This document shows, piece by piece, positions 7,549 through 16,256 of a DNA stretch of 64,000 bases. This DNA is from JAGQYH01 sp041393015 (GTDB lineage: Bacteria > Bacteroidota > Bacteroidia > Chitinophagales > JADIYW01). The notes below the pieces were generated by a model that ran no database searches, was not told the origin of the DNA, and worked only from the letters and a program-made list of their open reading frames with translations. Position numbers and translations under genes: made by a program. Every line of letters begins with the position of its first letter. The first letter of the stretch is position 1. The DNA lies in the NCBI GenBank assembly GCA_041393015.1, contig JAWKKV010000009.1:62001-126000 (forward strand). The letters run 5' to 3'.

Positions 7549-8604
7549 CTAGTCAAAACGCTTTATATCAACTTCTTTTAAAAGCGGCTCTCCTTTTTCC
7601 ATATGCCAAATCAAATGATTGGCAAAATATGGACTTAAGGAAATGCCTTTGGTTCCCATTCCATTAAACACATAAACATTATCTGACTTTGGAGAGGCGC
7701 CTAGAAATGGGCGCCTGTCTTTTACCGTTGGGCGAATACCTACTTTATGCTCTACAATTTCGTAGGGTAAAGAACAAGTCTTTTCAAACTTCTTTTTAAG
7801 TTCTGCCAAACCTTGCTCTGTGGTTGTTTCCTCTATATCATCCCATTTAAAAGTAGAGCCTACACTAAATAAATTATCATTGATAGGAATAATCTGACCA
7901 CCTTTATTTAAAATTCCATCTAAATAATTTAAATCATTACACTTTATAGTAAGCGTTTCGCCCTTTGCAAACGAAAACGGTAAATGATTAAAAAATGGGT
8001 TATACCTTCCCTGAAAACCTTCACAAAAAACGATCTTATTAGCTGCTATTGTTTTGTAGGTTAATCCATCATTCGAAATAGTCAATTCATTATAATCCAC
8101 TTTCTCATCTAACAAACAGTAATTCTCTTTTAGGTAATCTCTAAAAGATTGTATCAATAAAGCTAAATCCACCCAAGCAGTTTGCTTACTAGTGCCCACG
8201 CCAAAAGGTGTCTTCACTCCTACCCAATCAGGATATATAATCGGAGATAAATACTCCTCATATTCTGCTTCATCCGCTTTTAACAAATATTCATTCTGTT
8301 CTTGTACTGTATTAAATATCTTGTAAATAGGTTTCGAAAAATAGCATTCAATGCCAAGCTCCTCCTCCATTTCATTGTAAAACGATTTGGCAAAAGGCAA
8401 TAATTCTTCCACCATCCACGATTTTACCATTTTACGACCTGTAATGGGGTTGATGATACCTGTAGCCACATTGGAACTGGAATTTGGATTGTGTTCATCA
8501 ATCACCAATACTTTTTTGCCTTGTTTTATCAATTGAAAAGCCAAGCAGGTTCCTGCCACACCTTGTCCAACAATTATATAGTCATATTTTTTAATAGTCG
8601 TCAC
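7549..8604 (-). CDS. FAD-dependent oxidoreductase, DAO/glycine-oxidase-like
   Basis: The Rossmann dinucleotide site DYIIVGQGVAGTCLAFQLIK lies at the N-terminus, followed by VLVIDE and a C-terminal GIRPTVKDRRPFLG..NVYVFNGMGTKGISLSP, as in the DAO family (D-amino-acid/glycine oxidase and MnmC-like). A GTG at 8604 gives ~351 residues starting just before the FAD fold. The longer frame from ATG 8679 adds 25 residues (ELAHHKLAPIILIIIRPLL...) that look untranslated. Substrate is unknown; cofactor binding is clear. It converges with the GIN-domain gene and has a dispersed repeat directly upstream. Confidence 0.82.
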   Translation of the reverse strand: MTTIKKYDYIIVGQGVAGTCLAFQLIKQGKKVLVIDEHNPNSSSNVATGIINPITGRKMVKSWMVEELLPFAKSFYNEMEEELGIECYFSKPIYKIFNTVQEQNEYLLKADEAEYEEYLSPIIYPDWVGVKTPFGVGTSKQTAWVDLALLIQSFRDYLKENYCLLDEKVDYNELTISNDGLTYKTIAANKIVFCEGFQGRYNPFFNHLPFSFAKGETLTIKCNDLNYLDGILNKGGQIIPINDNLFSVGSTFKWDDIEETTTEQGLAELKKKFEKTCSLPYEIVEHKVGIRPTVKDRRPFLGASPKSDNVYVFNGMGTKGISLSPYFANHLIWHMEKGEPLLKEVDIKRFD

Positions 8605-8684
8605 ATGAAATGTTTTATTCAACAAAGGTCTAATAATAATTAAAATTATCGGAGCTAATTTATGATGCGCTAATTCCAAGTTTT

Positions 8685-8793
8685 AACCACAAAGATCACG
8701 AAGGCTGTTTCGCAAAGATCACTAGGAATAATATTTTGATGAATTACTTAATCATTTTGTGCCCCTGGTGTCTTCCTTGCGTTCTTAGTGGTT
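8685..8793. repeat. dispersed inverted-repeat element, copy 1 (AACCACAAAGA family)
   Basis: The ~109-bp element begins AACCACAAAGATCACGAAGG and ends CTTAGTGGTT, so the ends are inverted copies. A second copy is at 18489-18594. Sequences of this AACCACAAAG type are scattered between genes in many Bacteroidota. No coding capacity. Confidence 0.65.
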
Positions 8794-8874
8794 AAATTTT
8801 CATTTTTACAGATAGTATACTAATTAATGAACAATTCAAAACAGATATCAACTTCTTAATTCAATTCCTTATCC

Positions 8875-8882
8875 TACCTTTG
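8875..8882 (+). promoter_or_regulatory. candidate -7 promoter box of the MATE gene
   Basis: TACCTTTG matches TAnnTTTG and lies 17 bp before the start at 8900, so the leader would be short. No clear TTTG is present at -33. Confidence 0.4.
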
Positions 8883-8899
8883 CACCCGGAAATCTAAAA

Positions 8900-10237
8900 A
8901 TGCAACTCAAAGCTACCTATAAGGATATTTGGAAAATTGGCTATCCCGTAATGATAGGCAACATGGCGCATGGAATCACCCAAGCCATTGACTATGCGTT
9001 TATGGGTCGAGTAGGTATCAACGACCTAAACGGAACTTTAATGGCGGGCATGGCATTTTTCTTTTTAATAATGATTGCACTTGGATTCACCGGCGGTGCA
9101 CAAATCGTTATTGCTAGAAGAACAGGAGAATTAAACTACAAAGGTGTTGGAAAAACCTTTGATCACTTACTTTATAAAGGAGCGTTATTAGCCATATTTA
9201 TTTTTGCTGCTACTGTCTTTTTCAAAAATACTGGATTAGACCTCATGCTCAAATCTGATGAGATTGTAGAGAAAGCAGCTATATATCTAAGTTACCGTCA
9301 ATGGAGTGTTCCCCTGATAGTATTGAATTTAACGCTAATTGCCTTTTATACCGGCATTGGAAAAACAAAGGTTGTAACGGTTTGCACAGTAATCATGTCG
9401 CTCACCAATCTGGTGTTTGATTATGGATTGATTTTTGGCAACTTAGGTCTGCCGGAAATGGGAATTGCAGGAGCTTCACTAGCCACTGTGTTTGCTGAAA
9501 TCATCGGAAGTATAACCCTTTTTGCAGCCCTCATCATCAATAAGGATATTAAAAGGTTTAACTTATTTACTTTCCCAAAAATAGATTGGACATTGATGGG
9601 TAGAATGCTTAACCTCTCTACTCCTATTGTTTTTCAACATTTAATTGCACTAGGCACATGGTGGTTGTTTTTTATTATGATTGAGAAAATGGGCGAAGCA
9701 GAATTAGCTATTTCTGGTGTAATTAAAAGTCTTTATATGCTGATTGGCATTCCACTTTGGGGCTTTGCCAGTGCTATAAAAACGATTGTCAGCAATTTAA
9801 TAGGTCAAAAGAAGATAGAAGATGTCATTCCAGCCACCATTAAATCGATACATATAAGCTTTACAATCAGTTTTTTGCTAAGTAGTATTCTTTTTCTTTT
9901 TCCTAAGTTTTTCCTTGGGTTGTATACAGATGATATCACGATAGTGGAGAAGGCTGTCCCTACTTTACACGTAATTTTATTGGTTATGTTATCTTTCTCT
10001 GTAGGCGTAATGACGATGCATGCAGTAATGGGTATTGGAGATACTAAAACACTGTTAATTATTGAGGCGATATGTATTACTTCCTATATCGTTTACTCTT
10101 ATCTCGCAATTTTTGTTTGGCATTTTAGTCTCCCAAATGTATGGAAGGTAGAGTTCATTTATTGGATTTTGATGCCAGTGCTAACCATTGCCTATTTAGC
10201 CAATAACAAATGGAAAACAAAAGTATTTGATTTTTAA
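8900..10237 (+). CDS. MATE family efflux transporter
   Basis: The 445-residue inner-membrane protein has about 12 hydrophobic segments in two homologous halves. Family features include the N-terminal IWKIGYPVMIGNMAHGITQAI, GFTGGAQIVIARRTGE in the first half, and the matching GFASAIKTIVSNLIGQKKIE in the second. MATE proteins export cationic drugs or metabolites using Na+ or H+ gradients; the substrate here cannot be read. A monocistronic unit with its own promoter is likely; the methyltransferase gene follows after 82 bp. Confidence 0.9.
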   Translation: MQLKATYKDIWKIGYPVMIGNMAHGITQAIDYAFMGRVGINDLNGTLMAGMAFFFLIMIALGFTGGAQIVIARRTGELNYKGVGKTFDHLLYKGALLAIFIFAATVFFKNTGLDLMLKSDEIVEKAAIYLSYRQWSVPLIVLNLTLIAFYTGIGKTKVVTVCTVIMSLTNLVFDYGLIFGNLGLPEMGIAGASLATVFAEIIGSITLFAALIINKDIKRFNLFTFPKIDWTLMGRMLNLSTPIVFQHLIALGTWWLFFIMIEKMGEAELAISGVIKSLYMLIGIPLWGFASAIKTIVSNLIGQKKIEDVIPATIKSIHISFTISFLLSSILFLFPKFFLGLYTDDITIVEKAVPTLHVILLVMLSFSVGVMTMHAVMGIGDTKTLLIIEAICITSYIVYSYLAIFVWHFSLPNVWKVEFIYWILMPVLTIAYLANNKWKTKVFDF

Positions 10238-10294
10238 AAAATGGAGTTAGCATAAAGAATACATCCGCTTAAATCTGCTTTTCTTTTATTTATA

Positions 10295-10302
10295 TAAATT
10301 TG
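10295..10302 (+). promoter_or_regulatory. candidate -7 promoter box of the methyltransferase gene
   Basis: TAAATTTG fits TAnnTTTG, 18 bp upstream of the ATG at 10320, in the 82-bp gap after the MATE gene. The -33 element is weak. Confidence 0.4.
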
Positions 10303-10319
10303 CGGACTAACACCAAAGC

Positions 10320-11063
10320 ATGGCAGTACAAAAAGAATGGTTTAAAACTTGGTTTAATTCACCTTACTATCATATTCTTTACGATCAAAGAAATGAAGAG
10401 GAAGCCAACAAGTTTATCCTTAAATTGAAAGATTACCTTAAGTTAAATGACACTGATAGAATCTTAGATTTAGCTTGTGGCGCAGGGAGACATGCTGCTT
10501 TTTTATCCAAATATGTGGGCGAATCTATTGGGGTTGATCTTTCTGAAAACAGTATTAAACAGGCTCAAAAAACTTACATCGCCAATAACTTAGAGTTTTA
10601 TAAGCACGATATGCGCTTACCTTTCAGGATTAATTATTTCGATTATATTTTCAACTTCTTTACCAGCTTTGGTTACTTTAAAAAAGAAGCTGATAACCTT
10701 AAAGTATTACAATCCATCAATAAAGGGTTAAAAAAAGGTGGATATGTTTTAATAGACTTTCTAAATGCGACCAAAGTAAAAAATGATTTGGTAGAAAGAG
10801 AGCAGATTGATAAACATGGTATTGAATTTTACATCCGAAGAGAAATTGTCAATAACAAAATCATTAAACACATCAAGTTTGATGCAGAAGATAAAGTTTT
10901 TAGCTTCACGGAAATCATCCAAGCGCTTACAAAAAATGACTTTCATAGACTTTTAACGCAAGCAGGCTTCAAAGTAGAAGCAGAGTTTGGTGATTATGAA
11001 TTAGAAGATTTCAATGAAAACATTTCCAATCGATATATTGTATTAGCCAGGAAAAATCTATAA
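10320..11063 (+). CDS. class I SAM-dependent methyltransferase
   Basis: The 247-residue soluble protein carries motif I ILDLACGAGRHAAFLSK near residues 45-60, the acidic post-I residue in IGVDLSENSIKQA, motif II around LPFRINYFDYIFNFFTSFGY, and motif III LKKGGYVLIDFLN. The target is unknown; the fold resembles small-molecule and UbiE-like enzymes. The His-rich gene starts nine bases after its stop, so they may share a transcript. Confidence 0.87.
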   Translation: MAVQKEWFKTWFNSPYYHILYDQRNEEEANKFILKLKDYLKLNDTDRILDLACGAGRHAAFLSKYVGESIGVDLSENSIKQAQKTYIANNLEFYKHDMRLPFRINYFDYIFNFFTSFGYFKKEADNLKVLQSINKGLKKGGYVLIDFLNATKVKNDLVEREQIDKHGIEFYIRREIVNNKIIKHIKFDAEDKVFSFTEIIQALTKNDFHRLLTQAGFKVEAEFGDYELEDFNENISNRYIVLARKNL

Positions 11064-11071
11064 TTTGTGGC

Positions 11072-11488
11072 ATGCTCAAAAAGCTATTAAAACCTCTCAT
11101 CACAATTTTTCTGTTATCATCATTGGTAAATCTATTCCATCATGATATTGCTAATATTTGGCATAAAGCAGTGCATATGGTAAATGCAGAGGATCATCAC
11201 CATCACCACGAGTCATTTCATTCCGACTCTAATGATGATTATACTTCCGCTCTTGAAACACATCACCATCATTTAATTTCTAAATTCACTCATAGTTTTG
11301 ACAATAGAAATGGTTTTGCGCAAGAAGGAGAGCAACCCAAACTAATTGTGCCTAATATTAAGCATCTAAATACTGCTCAATTAAGAATTGATAATTATAG
11401 TTCTTCCAAATCTATTACTTATTTTGATCAGACTTCGATACTTGAATTGATTTATATCCCTGTCACTAATCCTCCACCCAACGCGTAG
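11072..11488 (+). CDS. histidine-rich exported protein next to a TonB receptor
   Basis: The 138-residue product has an N-terminal hydrophobic segment (KPLITIFLLSSLVNLF). Two dense histidine clusters follow: DHHHHHESFHSD near residues 42-53 and THHHHLISKFTHS near 63-76. These suit binding of Zn, Ni, Co or Cu. The end, IPVTNPPPNA, is a Pro-rich tail often seen in short Bacteroidota proteins encoded before TonB receptors. The receptor gene starts 137 bp downstream, so a role as metal sensor or periplasmic buffer for that receptor is inferred; no known family was recognised. Confidence 0.7.
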   Translation: MLKKLLKPLITIFLLSSLVNLFHHDIANIWHKAVHMVNAEDHHHHHESFHSDSNDDYTSALETHHHHLISKFTHSFDNRNGFAQEGEQPKLIVPNIKHLNTAQLRIDNYSSSKSITYFDQTSILELIYIPVTNPPPNA

Positions 11489-11624
11489 TTGGCAAAACTT
11501 TCTATTTAATTAAGCATCTAAAATAGATGACTTAAAACCACCATTCATTTTCTATCGTACATAGTTAAAGAATTAGTCAATTTATCCAATTGGACGACAC
11601 TTTAACTTCTCAAAATCAATATTC

Positions 11625-13841
11625 ATGAGGATATTAATATATACTTTTTTATGTCTGCTGCCGTCTCTCCTTTGGGGTCATGAGATCAATGGCAGAATTA
11701 TCAATGAACAAAATGCACCAATCGCGGATGTTTATGTTGTTCAATTATCTACCCAAAATTATGCTATAAGCAATAGTCTTGGAAAATTCACCTTAAAAAA
11801 TATCAACCAAGGAGATACCATATACATTAGTCATATTGGATATAAATCAGAAACAATAGTGCTTTCTGATCTCAACAAAGAATTAATCATTGAACTAGAA
11901 AATCAACAAATTTTAATTGACGAGATCACTATTGCTCCAAAATTAGATGCTATTAATTTATTTTCTGAAATTGATGTTCAGGTCACTCCTGTAAATTCCT
12001 CCCAAGAGATTCTAACTAAAGTGCCTGGTTTAGTTATTGGCCAGCATGCCGGAGGCGGTAAAGCAGAACAAATTTTCTTAAGAGGTTTTGATATTGATCA
12101 TGGAACGGATATCGCCATTAGTATGGACGGTATGCCGGTCAATATGGTCTCTCATGCTCACGGACAAGGTTATGCCGATCTTCATTTTATAATTCCAGAA
12201 GTAATTGATAAGATTAAATTTGGTAAAGGCAGCTATTATGCCGATAAAGGTAATTTTTCAACTGCGGGTTATGTAGATTTTAAAACTAAAGATTATTTGG
12301 AGCAAAGTATCATTAAAGTTGAAGGCGGACAGTTTAGTACTTTTAGATTATTGGGCATGCTTAATTTATTGGATAGAAGAAATCATTCCGTTTATGTGGC
12401 CACAGAATACATCACAACAGACGGACCTTTTGATAGTCCGCAAAACTTCAGCAGAATAAATGTGATGACGAAATACACAGGAAGATTAGAAAACAAGGAC
12501 AAAATATCATTTCTCTTCTCCTATTTTACAAGTGATTGGGATGCTTCCGGTCAAATTCCACAAAGAGCTGTAGATGCCGGAACTATTGGAAGGTTTGGCG
12601 CTATTGACGATAATGAAGGCGGCAAAACTGGCAGAATTAATACTGTTTTAAGTTATGACAAGCATATTAATGACAAATCATACGTGAAAAACAAGTTGAC
12701 ATTTTCAAACTATGATTTTGAGCTGTACTCCAATTTTACTTTTTTCCTAGAAGATAGCATCAACGGAGATGAGATAAAACAAAAGGAAGTTCGGAATCAA
12801 ATTACAGTGAGTTCAGAATACAACAATTACTTTTCAAAAGGTAAAATGGATGGATTGCTTCAAGTTGGTGCGGGATTACGAAATGATATCAGTAAAAACA
12901 ATGAGCTTTCTAGAACTTTTAGAAGAAAAACAACTTTAGAAAATATTCAACTAGGCGATATTAATGAAACCAACTTCTTTGGCTATATCAATACAGAATT
13001 TACCATCGGAAAATGGTTATTGAATCCGGGCATTAGAATAGACCACTTTAATTTTGAATACAATGATGCACTTATAACTGATTATGAAACGGAGACGGCG
13101 CAAAAAGCAACCATCAGTCCAAAATTAAATGTTTTGTTTAATGCCTCTTCAAGTTTACAGTTATATCTAAAAACAGGAAAAGGATTTCACAGCAATGACA
13201 CCAGAGTATCGGTTGCCCAAAATGGAAGAAAAATTTTACCGTCTTCTTATGGTGCAGATATAGGCGTAATTTTAAAACCGGCACCAAAACTTTTAATGAA
13301 TATTGGATTCTGGCAGTTATTCTTGGAGCAGGAGTTTGTCTATGTAGGCGACGCCGGTATTGTGGAGCCGAGTGGCAAAACAAATCGTTTGGGTGTTGAT
13401 TTTGGCGTTAGATACCAACCGTTAAAATGGTTAGTGTTAGATACTGATATCAACTATGCCTATGCTCGTTCAACAGAAGATCCTAATGGCGAGAATTACA
13501 TTCCGTTAGCGCCCGATTTAACCATTAATGGCGCTATTTCTATCGATCATGAAAAAGGATTTTATGGTGCTTTAAAATATAGATATTTAAAAGATCGACC
13601 AGCCAATGAAGACAATTCTATTGTAGCAGAAGGCTATTTCATTTTAGACCTAAATGCCGGTTATCAATGGAAGAATTTAAGCTTTGGTTTTGAGATCAAT
13701 AATCTTTTAAACAGCAGTTGGAATGAAACACAATTCGCTACGGAATCTAGATTGCAAAATGAAACCGAATCGGTGGAAGAAATTCATTTTACACCAGGAA
13801 CGCCATTTTTTATAAAAGGTAAGATTGCCTATAGTTTCTAA
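11625..13841 (+). CDS. TonB-dependent outer-membrane receptor, probable metal uptake
   Basis: The 738-residue product has a signal peptide (ending near LLWG) and a carboxypeptidase-like regulatory domain at about 20-95 (INGRIINEQNAPIADVYVVQ, ISHIGYKSETIVLSDL). The plug domain follows at about 105-215 (LTKVPGLVIGQHAGGGKAEQ, IFLRGFDIDHGTDIAISMDG, VNMVSHAHGQGYADLHF), and then a 22-strand barrel ends with Phe. The histidines in the plug (DIDHGTD, VSHAHGQ) and the upstream His-rich protein suggest a metal or metal-chelate ligand; this is inference. A good terminator lies nine bases after the stop. Confidence 0.87.
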   Translation: MRILIYTFLCLLPSLLWGHEINGRIINEQNAPIADVYVVQLSTQNYAISNSLGKFTLKNINQGDTIYISHIGYKSETIVLSDLNKELIIELENQQILIDEITIAPKLDAINLFSEIDVQVTPVNSSQEILTKVPGLVIGQHAGGGKAEQIFLRGFDIDHGTDIAISMDGMPVNMVSHAHGQGYADLHFIIPEVIDKIKFGKGSYYADKGNFSTAGYVDFKTKDYLEQSIIKVEGGQFSTFRLLGMLNLLDRRNHSVYVATEYITTDGPFDSPQNFSRINVMTKYTGRLENKDKISFLFSYFTSDWDASGQIPQRAVDAGTIGRFGAIDDNEGGKTGRINTVLSYDKHINDKSYVKNKLTFSNYDFELYSNFTFFLEDSINGDEIKQKEVRNQITVSSEYNNYFSKGKMDGLLQVGAGLRNDISKNNELSRTFRRKTTLENIQLGDINETNFFGYINTEFTIGKWLLNPGIRIDHFNFEYNDALITDYETETAQKATISPKLNVLFNASSSLQLYLKTGKGFHSNDTRVSVAQNGRKILPSSYGADIGVILKPAPKLLMNIGFWQLFLEQEFVYVGDAGIVEPSGKTNRLGVDFGVRYQPLKWLVLDTDINYAYARSTEDPNGENYIPLAPDLTINGAISIDHEKGFYGALKYRYLKDRPANEDNSIVAEGYFILDLNAGYQWKNLSFGFEINNLLNSSWNETQFATESRLQNETESVEEIHFTPGTPFFIKGKIAYSF

Positions 13842-13850
13842 ATATCAAGT

Positions 13851-13890
13851 AAAAATGGGCTAAGTTGAAACTTCAATTTAGCCCATTTTT
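13851..13890 (+). terminator. rho-independent terminator after the TonB receptor
   Basis: AAAAATGGGCTAA / TTAGCCCATTTTT arms extended by TTGAA/TTCAA make a nearly perfect hairpin ending in a T run. The A-rich left arm means it can also act on the opposite strand. Confidence 0.85.
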
Positions 13891-13960
13891 ATTTCCAGCT
13901 TATTTAACTGATAGCATAATTGTAACATATTATAGAGCTAGTCGTTATTAATTGTGCAGC

Positions 13961-14024
13961 GCTCCTACTTTAAGGAGATAATTTTCAAAATTTTAGATTT
14001 GGTTTAAAATCAGAGTTAGATTCA
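13961..14024. repeat. dispersed repeat, copy A (CTCC..GGAG..GATTTGGTTTAAAATCAGAG)
   Basis: The sequence has a small CTCC/GGAG hairpin, then TTTTCAAAATTTTAGATTTGG and AAAATCAGAGTTAGATTCACC. The same order of blocks occurs at 15411-15500. It is an intergenic element with no coding sense. Confidence 0.55.
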
Positions 14025-14101
14025 CCATCAATAATTATACTATTTGTGCATCCAAACAAACTTTTTCACCAAAAACATTCATCACCTTAGTAACTTACAC
14101 T

Positions 14102-15007
14102 ATGTTTAAAAACAAATCACGCATTAAATTATTAAGTCTGGCAATAATTATATTGTGCAACTTTTCTTGTAAGAAAGAAGATTCATTTAAGCAAATAATT
14201 GCATTCAAATACAATTTAAACGAGTCTGAAATAGCTAAAATAAATTTAGAGGAAAATCGAATTGAAGCTTATCCTATTGACTGTTTTATTCTTAACACGA
14301 TTGTCTTAATCAATAATGACAGTGAAGTTTTATATGCAGGATGTGATTCCAATTTGTACATTTTAAACACTCGAACGTTCGAATTAAATAGAGTAATTAA
14401 ACTTCCATTTCTTATAAGTGATGCTTACTATCACCAACCCACTGAATCTATTGTAGCATTTACTCAAATTGATTCCAACAACTTTAATCATTTGGTGACG
14501 ATTAACTTGAAAAGCGAGGAGGTGGTTGAAGATCATTTAATTGCAACCGAAATTGATGATGGCTACTTAGTTTGTAGCTCTATTTTAGATAATGCTAATA
14601 ATTATTACATTGTAAATTCTGACTCTATACTTTTAAAATATAATATTTTTGATGGTCAACTTCAAAACAGTTTACAGCTTCCATTTGTATTGTATAATTC
14701 GGTTTACGACCAGATTGAAAATGACCTAATAGGCACATTTTATGATTTTGACATCAACAGAAACATCATAGCCTTAATAGATTTAGATAGTTTTAGGATC
14801 AAGAGAACAGTGCCTCTTGATCCAGCCACAGATAACATTTATTTATGTGCCACAGATTTTGAATCAAAGTCTGGCTTATATGTATTTGTAAAATTTATTG
14901 ATGAAACTAAAAGTCAAATTTTATACATAGATTATAATACGGGTTTAGCCACTGATTCTTTCGAAATTGACTATGCGTTTAATCACATTGAACTATTTAC
15001 AAACTAG
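14102..15007 (+). CDS. lipoprotein, possible beta-propeller
   Basis: The 301-residue product has a lipoprotein signal: hydrophobic LLSLAIIILC followed by NFSCKKED, with Cys about residue 23. The rest shows about six similar segments of roughly 45 residues in which D/N-rich turns alternate with strand pairs (LINNDSEVLYAGCDSNLYIL, LLKYNIFDGQLQNSLQLP, IALIDLDSFRIKRTVPL), resembling PQQ/WD-like propellers. No enzyme motif was recognised. The gene is monocistronic, 77 bp before a small membrane-protein gene. Confidence 0.7.
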   Translation: MFKNKSRIKLLSLAIIILCNFSCKKEDSFKQIIAFKYNLNESEIAKINLEENRIEAYPIDCFILNTIVLINNDSEVLYAGCDSNLYILNTRTFELNRVIKLPFLISDAYYHQPTESIVAFTQIDSNNFNHLVTINLKSEEVVEDHLIATEIDDGYLVCSSILDNANNYYIVNSDSILLKYNIFDGQLQNSLQLPFVLYNSVYDQIENDLIGTFYDFDINRNIIALIDLDSFRIKRTVPLDPATDNIYLCATDFESKSGLYVFVKFIDETKSQILYIDYNTGLATDSFEIDYAFNHIELFTN

Positions 15008-15074
15008 TATTTCCAAAATATTAAACCGGATTTATTTCTGAAACTTCTATTAGAATTGCGCCGTATATAACAGC

Positions 15075-15359
15075 ATGGAAAATTTAGAGAAAGTAAGTTT
15101 AGGAGATGCTGTTCGTTCTTCATTACATAATAATAGAGTTACAAGAGAAAGAGCTTTAGATAAATACTTTAAACCTACAAATATTGATCTTAGCGATAAT
15201 ACTAATTCGGACTATAACTATATTGCTCCAACACAAGAACAATTAGATAAATTAGAAAAAGCCAATCAACTTAGAATAAAAAAGGAAATAATGGTGTTAT
15301 TGGTTTCTGCAGCAATAGTCTTATTTTCCATTATTGTCGTTTTTGGATTTTTGAACTAA
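15075..15359 (+). CDS. small single-pass membrane protein, unknown
   Basis: The product has 94 residues. The first 70 are polar and charged (LEKVSLGDAVRSSLHNNRVT, RERALDKYFKPTNIDLSDNT), and the C-terminal helix IMVLLVSAAIVLFSIIVVFG is a clear membrane anchor. It would face the cytoplasm as a tail-anchored type protein. No family was recognised. A dispersed repeat follows. Confidence 0.6.
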   Translation: MENLEKVSLGDAVRSSLHNNRVTRERALDKYFKPTNIDLSDNTNSDYNYIAPTQEQLDKLEKANQLRIKKEIMVLLVSAAIVLFSIIVVFGFLN

Positions 15360-15410
15360 TCCTAATTCTGTAGCACAAATTAGCAGTAATATATGCTGTT
15401 AAATGTTGTA

Positions 15411-15500
15411 ATTCTCCTCCTTGGAGGAGAAGATTTTTCCAAATCCCTGCCTTTACCGGCAGGCAGGTTTGATTTGGTTTAAAAATCAGAGGTGGGTTCA
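15411..15500. repeat. dispersed repeat, copy B
   Basis: TTCTCCTCCTTGGAGGAGAA hairpin, then CCTGCCTTTACCGGCAGGCAGG hairpin, then TTTGATTTGG..AAAAATCAGAGGTGGGTTCA. It matches copy A (13961) in its first and last blocks but carries an additional middle hairpin. A GTG inside it (15492) is in frame with the next gene but is not a credible start. Confidence 0.6.
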
Positions 15501-15548
15501 TGTCGTTTTTACCCTCAAATTACTAGCTTAGCCTCCAAACCAATTAAA

Positions 15549-16196
15549 ATGCAGTCTGAAATCATTCAAAAAACCATCCATTTTGTAAAAGAAAGCTTAG
15601 CCGATGCCGAAGGCGGACACGATTGGTTCCATATTGAGCGCGTTTGGAAGAATGCCAAAGCCATTGCTAAAACAGAAAAAGTTGATCTTTTTATAGTAGA
15701 ATTAGGCGCCTTATTACACGACATAGCTGATTCTAAATTTCACAACGGCGATGAAACTATTGGTCCAAAAGTAGCTCGAACTTTTCTTGAAGAACTACAA
15801 GTCAAAAAAGAGGTGATGGAACATGTAATTAAGGTCATTGAGAATATATCCTTCAAAGGCGGTAATGAAGCACAAAAATTCACTTCGCCTGAACTGCAAG
15901 TCATACAAGATGCTGACCGACTAGATGCCATTGGAGCTATTGGTGTCGCTAGAACATTTAATTATGGTGGATTTAAAAATAATCCACTATATGACCCCAA
16001 TATTCCACCTAACTTAAACATGACAAAAGAGGAATACAAAAAGAGTAAAGCGCCCACTATTAATCACTTCTATGAAAAATTACTCTTGTTAAAAGATAGA
16101 ATGAATACCGAAACCGGTAAAAAACTTGCGGCTCAACGCCATGCGTTTATGGAACAATTTTTAGAGCAATTTTATAAAGAATGGAATGCTATTTAA
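15549..16196 (+). CDS. HD-domain phosphohydrolase (YedJ/YpgQ-like)
   Basis: The ATG at 15549 gives 215 residues beginning MQSEIIQKTIHFVKESL; an upstream GTG frame lies inside a repeat and is rejected. HD motifs are in order: H in GGHDWFHIERVW, HD in LGALLHDIADSKF, then D in VIQDADRLDAIGAIGVARTF. This is the pattern of HD hydrolases acting on nucleotides or phosphate esters in the cytoplasm. The serine hydrolase gene follows after 60 bp. Confidence 0.87.
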   Translation: MQSEIIQKTIHFVKESLADAEGGHDWFHIERVWKNAKAIAKTEKVDLFIVELGALLHDIADSKFHNGDETIGPKVARTFLEELQVKKEVMEHVIKVIENISFKGGNEAQKFTSPELQVIQDADRLDAIGAIGVARTFNYGGFKNNPLYDPNIPPNLNMTKEEYKKSKAPTINHFYEKLLLLKDRMNTETGKKLAAQRHAFMEQFLEQFYKEWNAI

Positions 16197-16256
16197 AATT
16201 AATAGTCACTATCTTGCAGAACCAACTTTAAACATTCATTCAAACCACCATTTAAA

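Noticed and set aside
11195..11212. HHHHH run as a purification tag (vector sequence)
   Set aside because: The run is in a natural context with a second His cluster, no linker or vector sequence nearby.
15492..15548. Longer start of the HD hydrolase (GTG at 15492)
   Set aside because: The extra codons lie inside a dispersed repeat; ATG 15549 gives the family-normal N-terminus.
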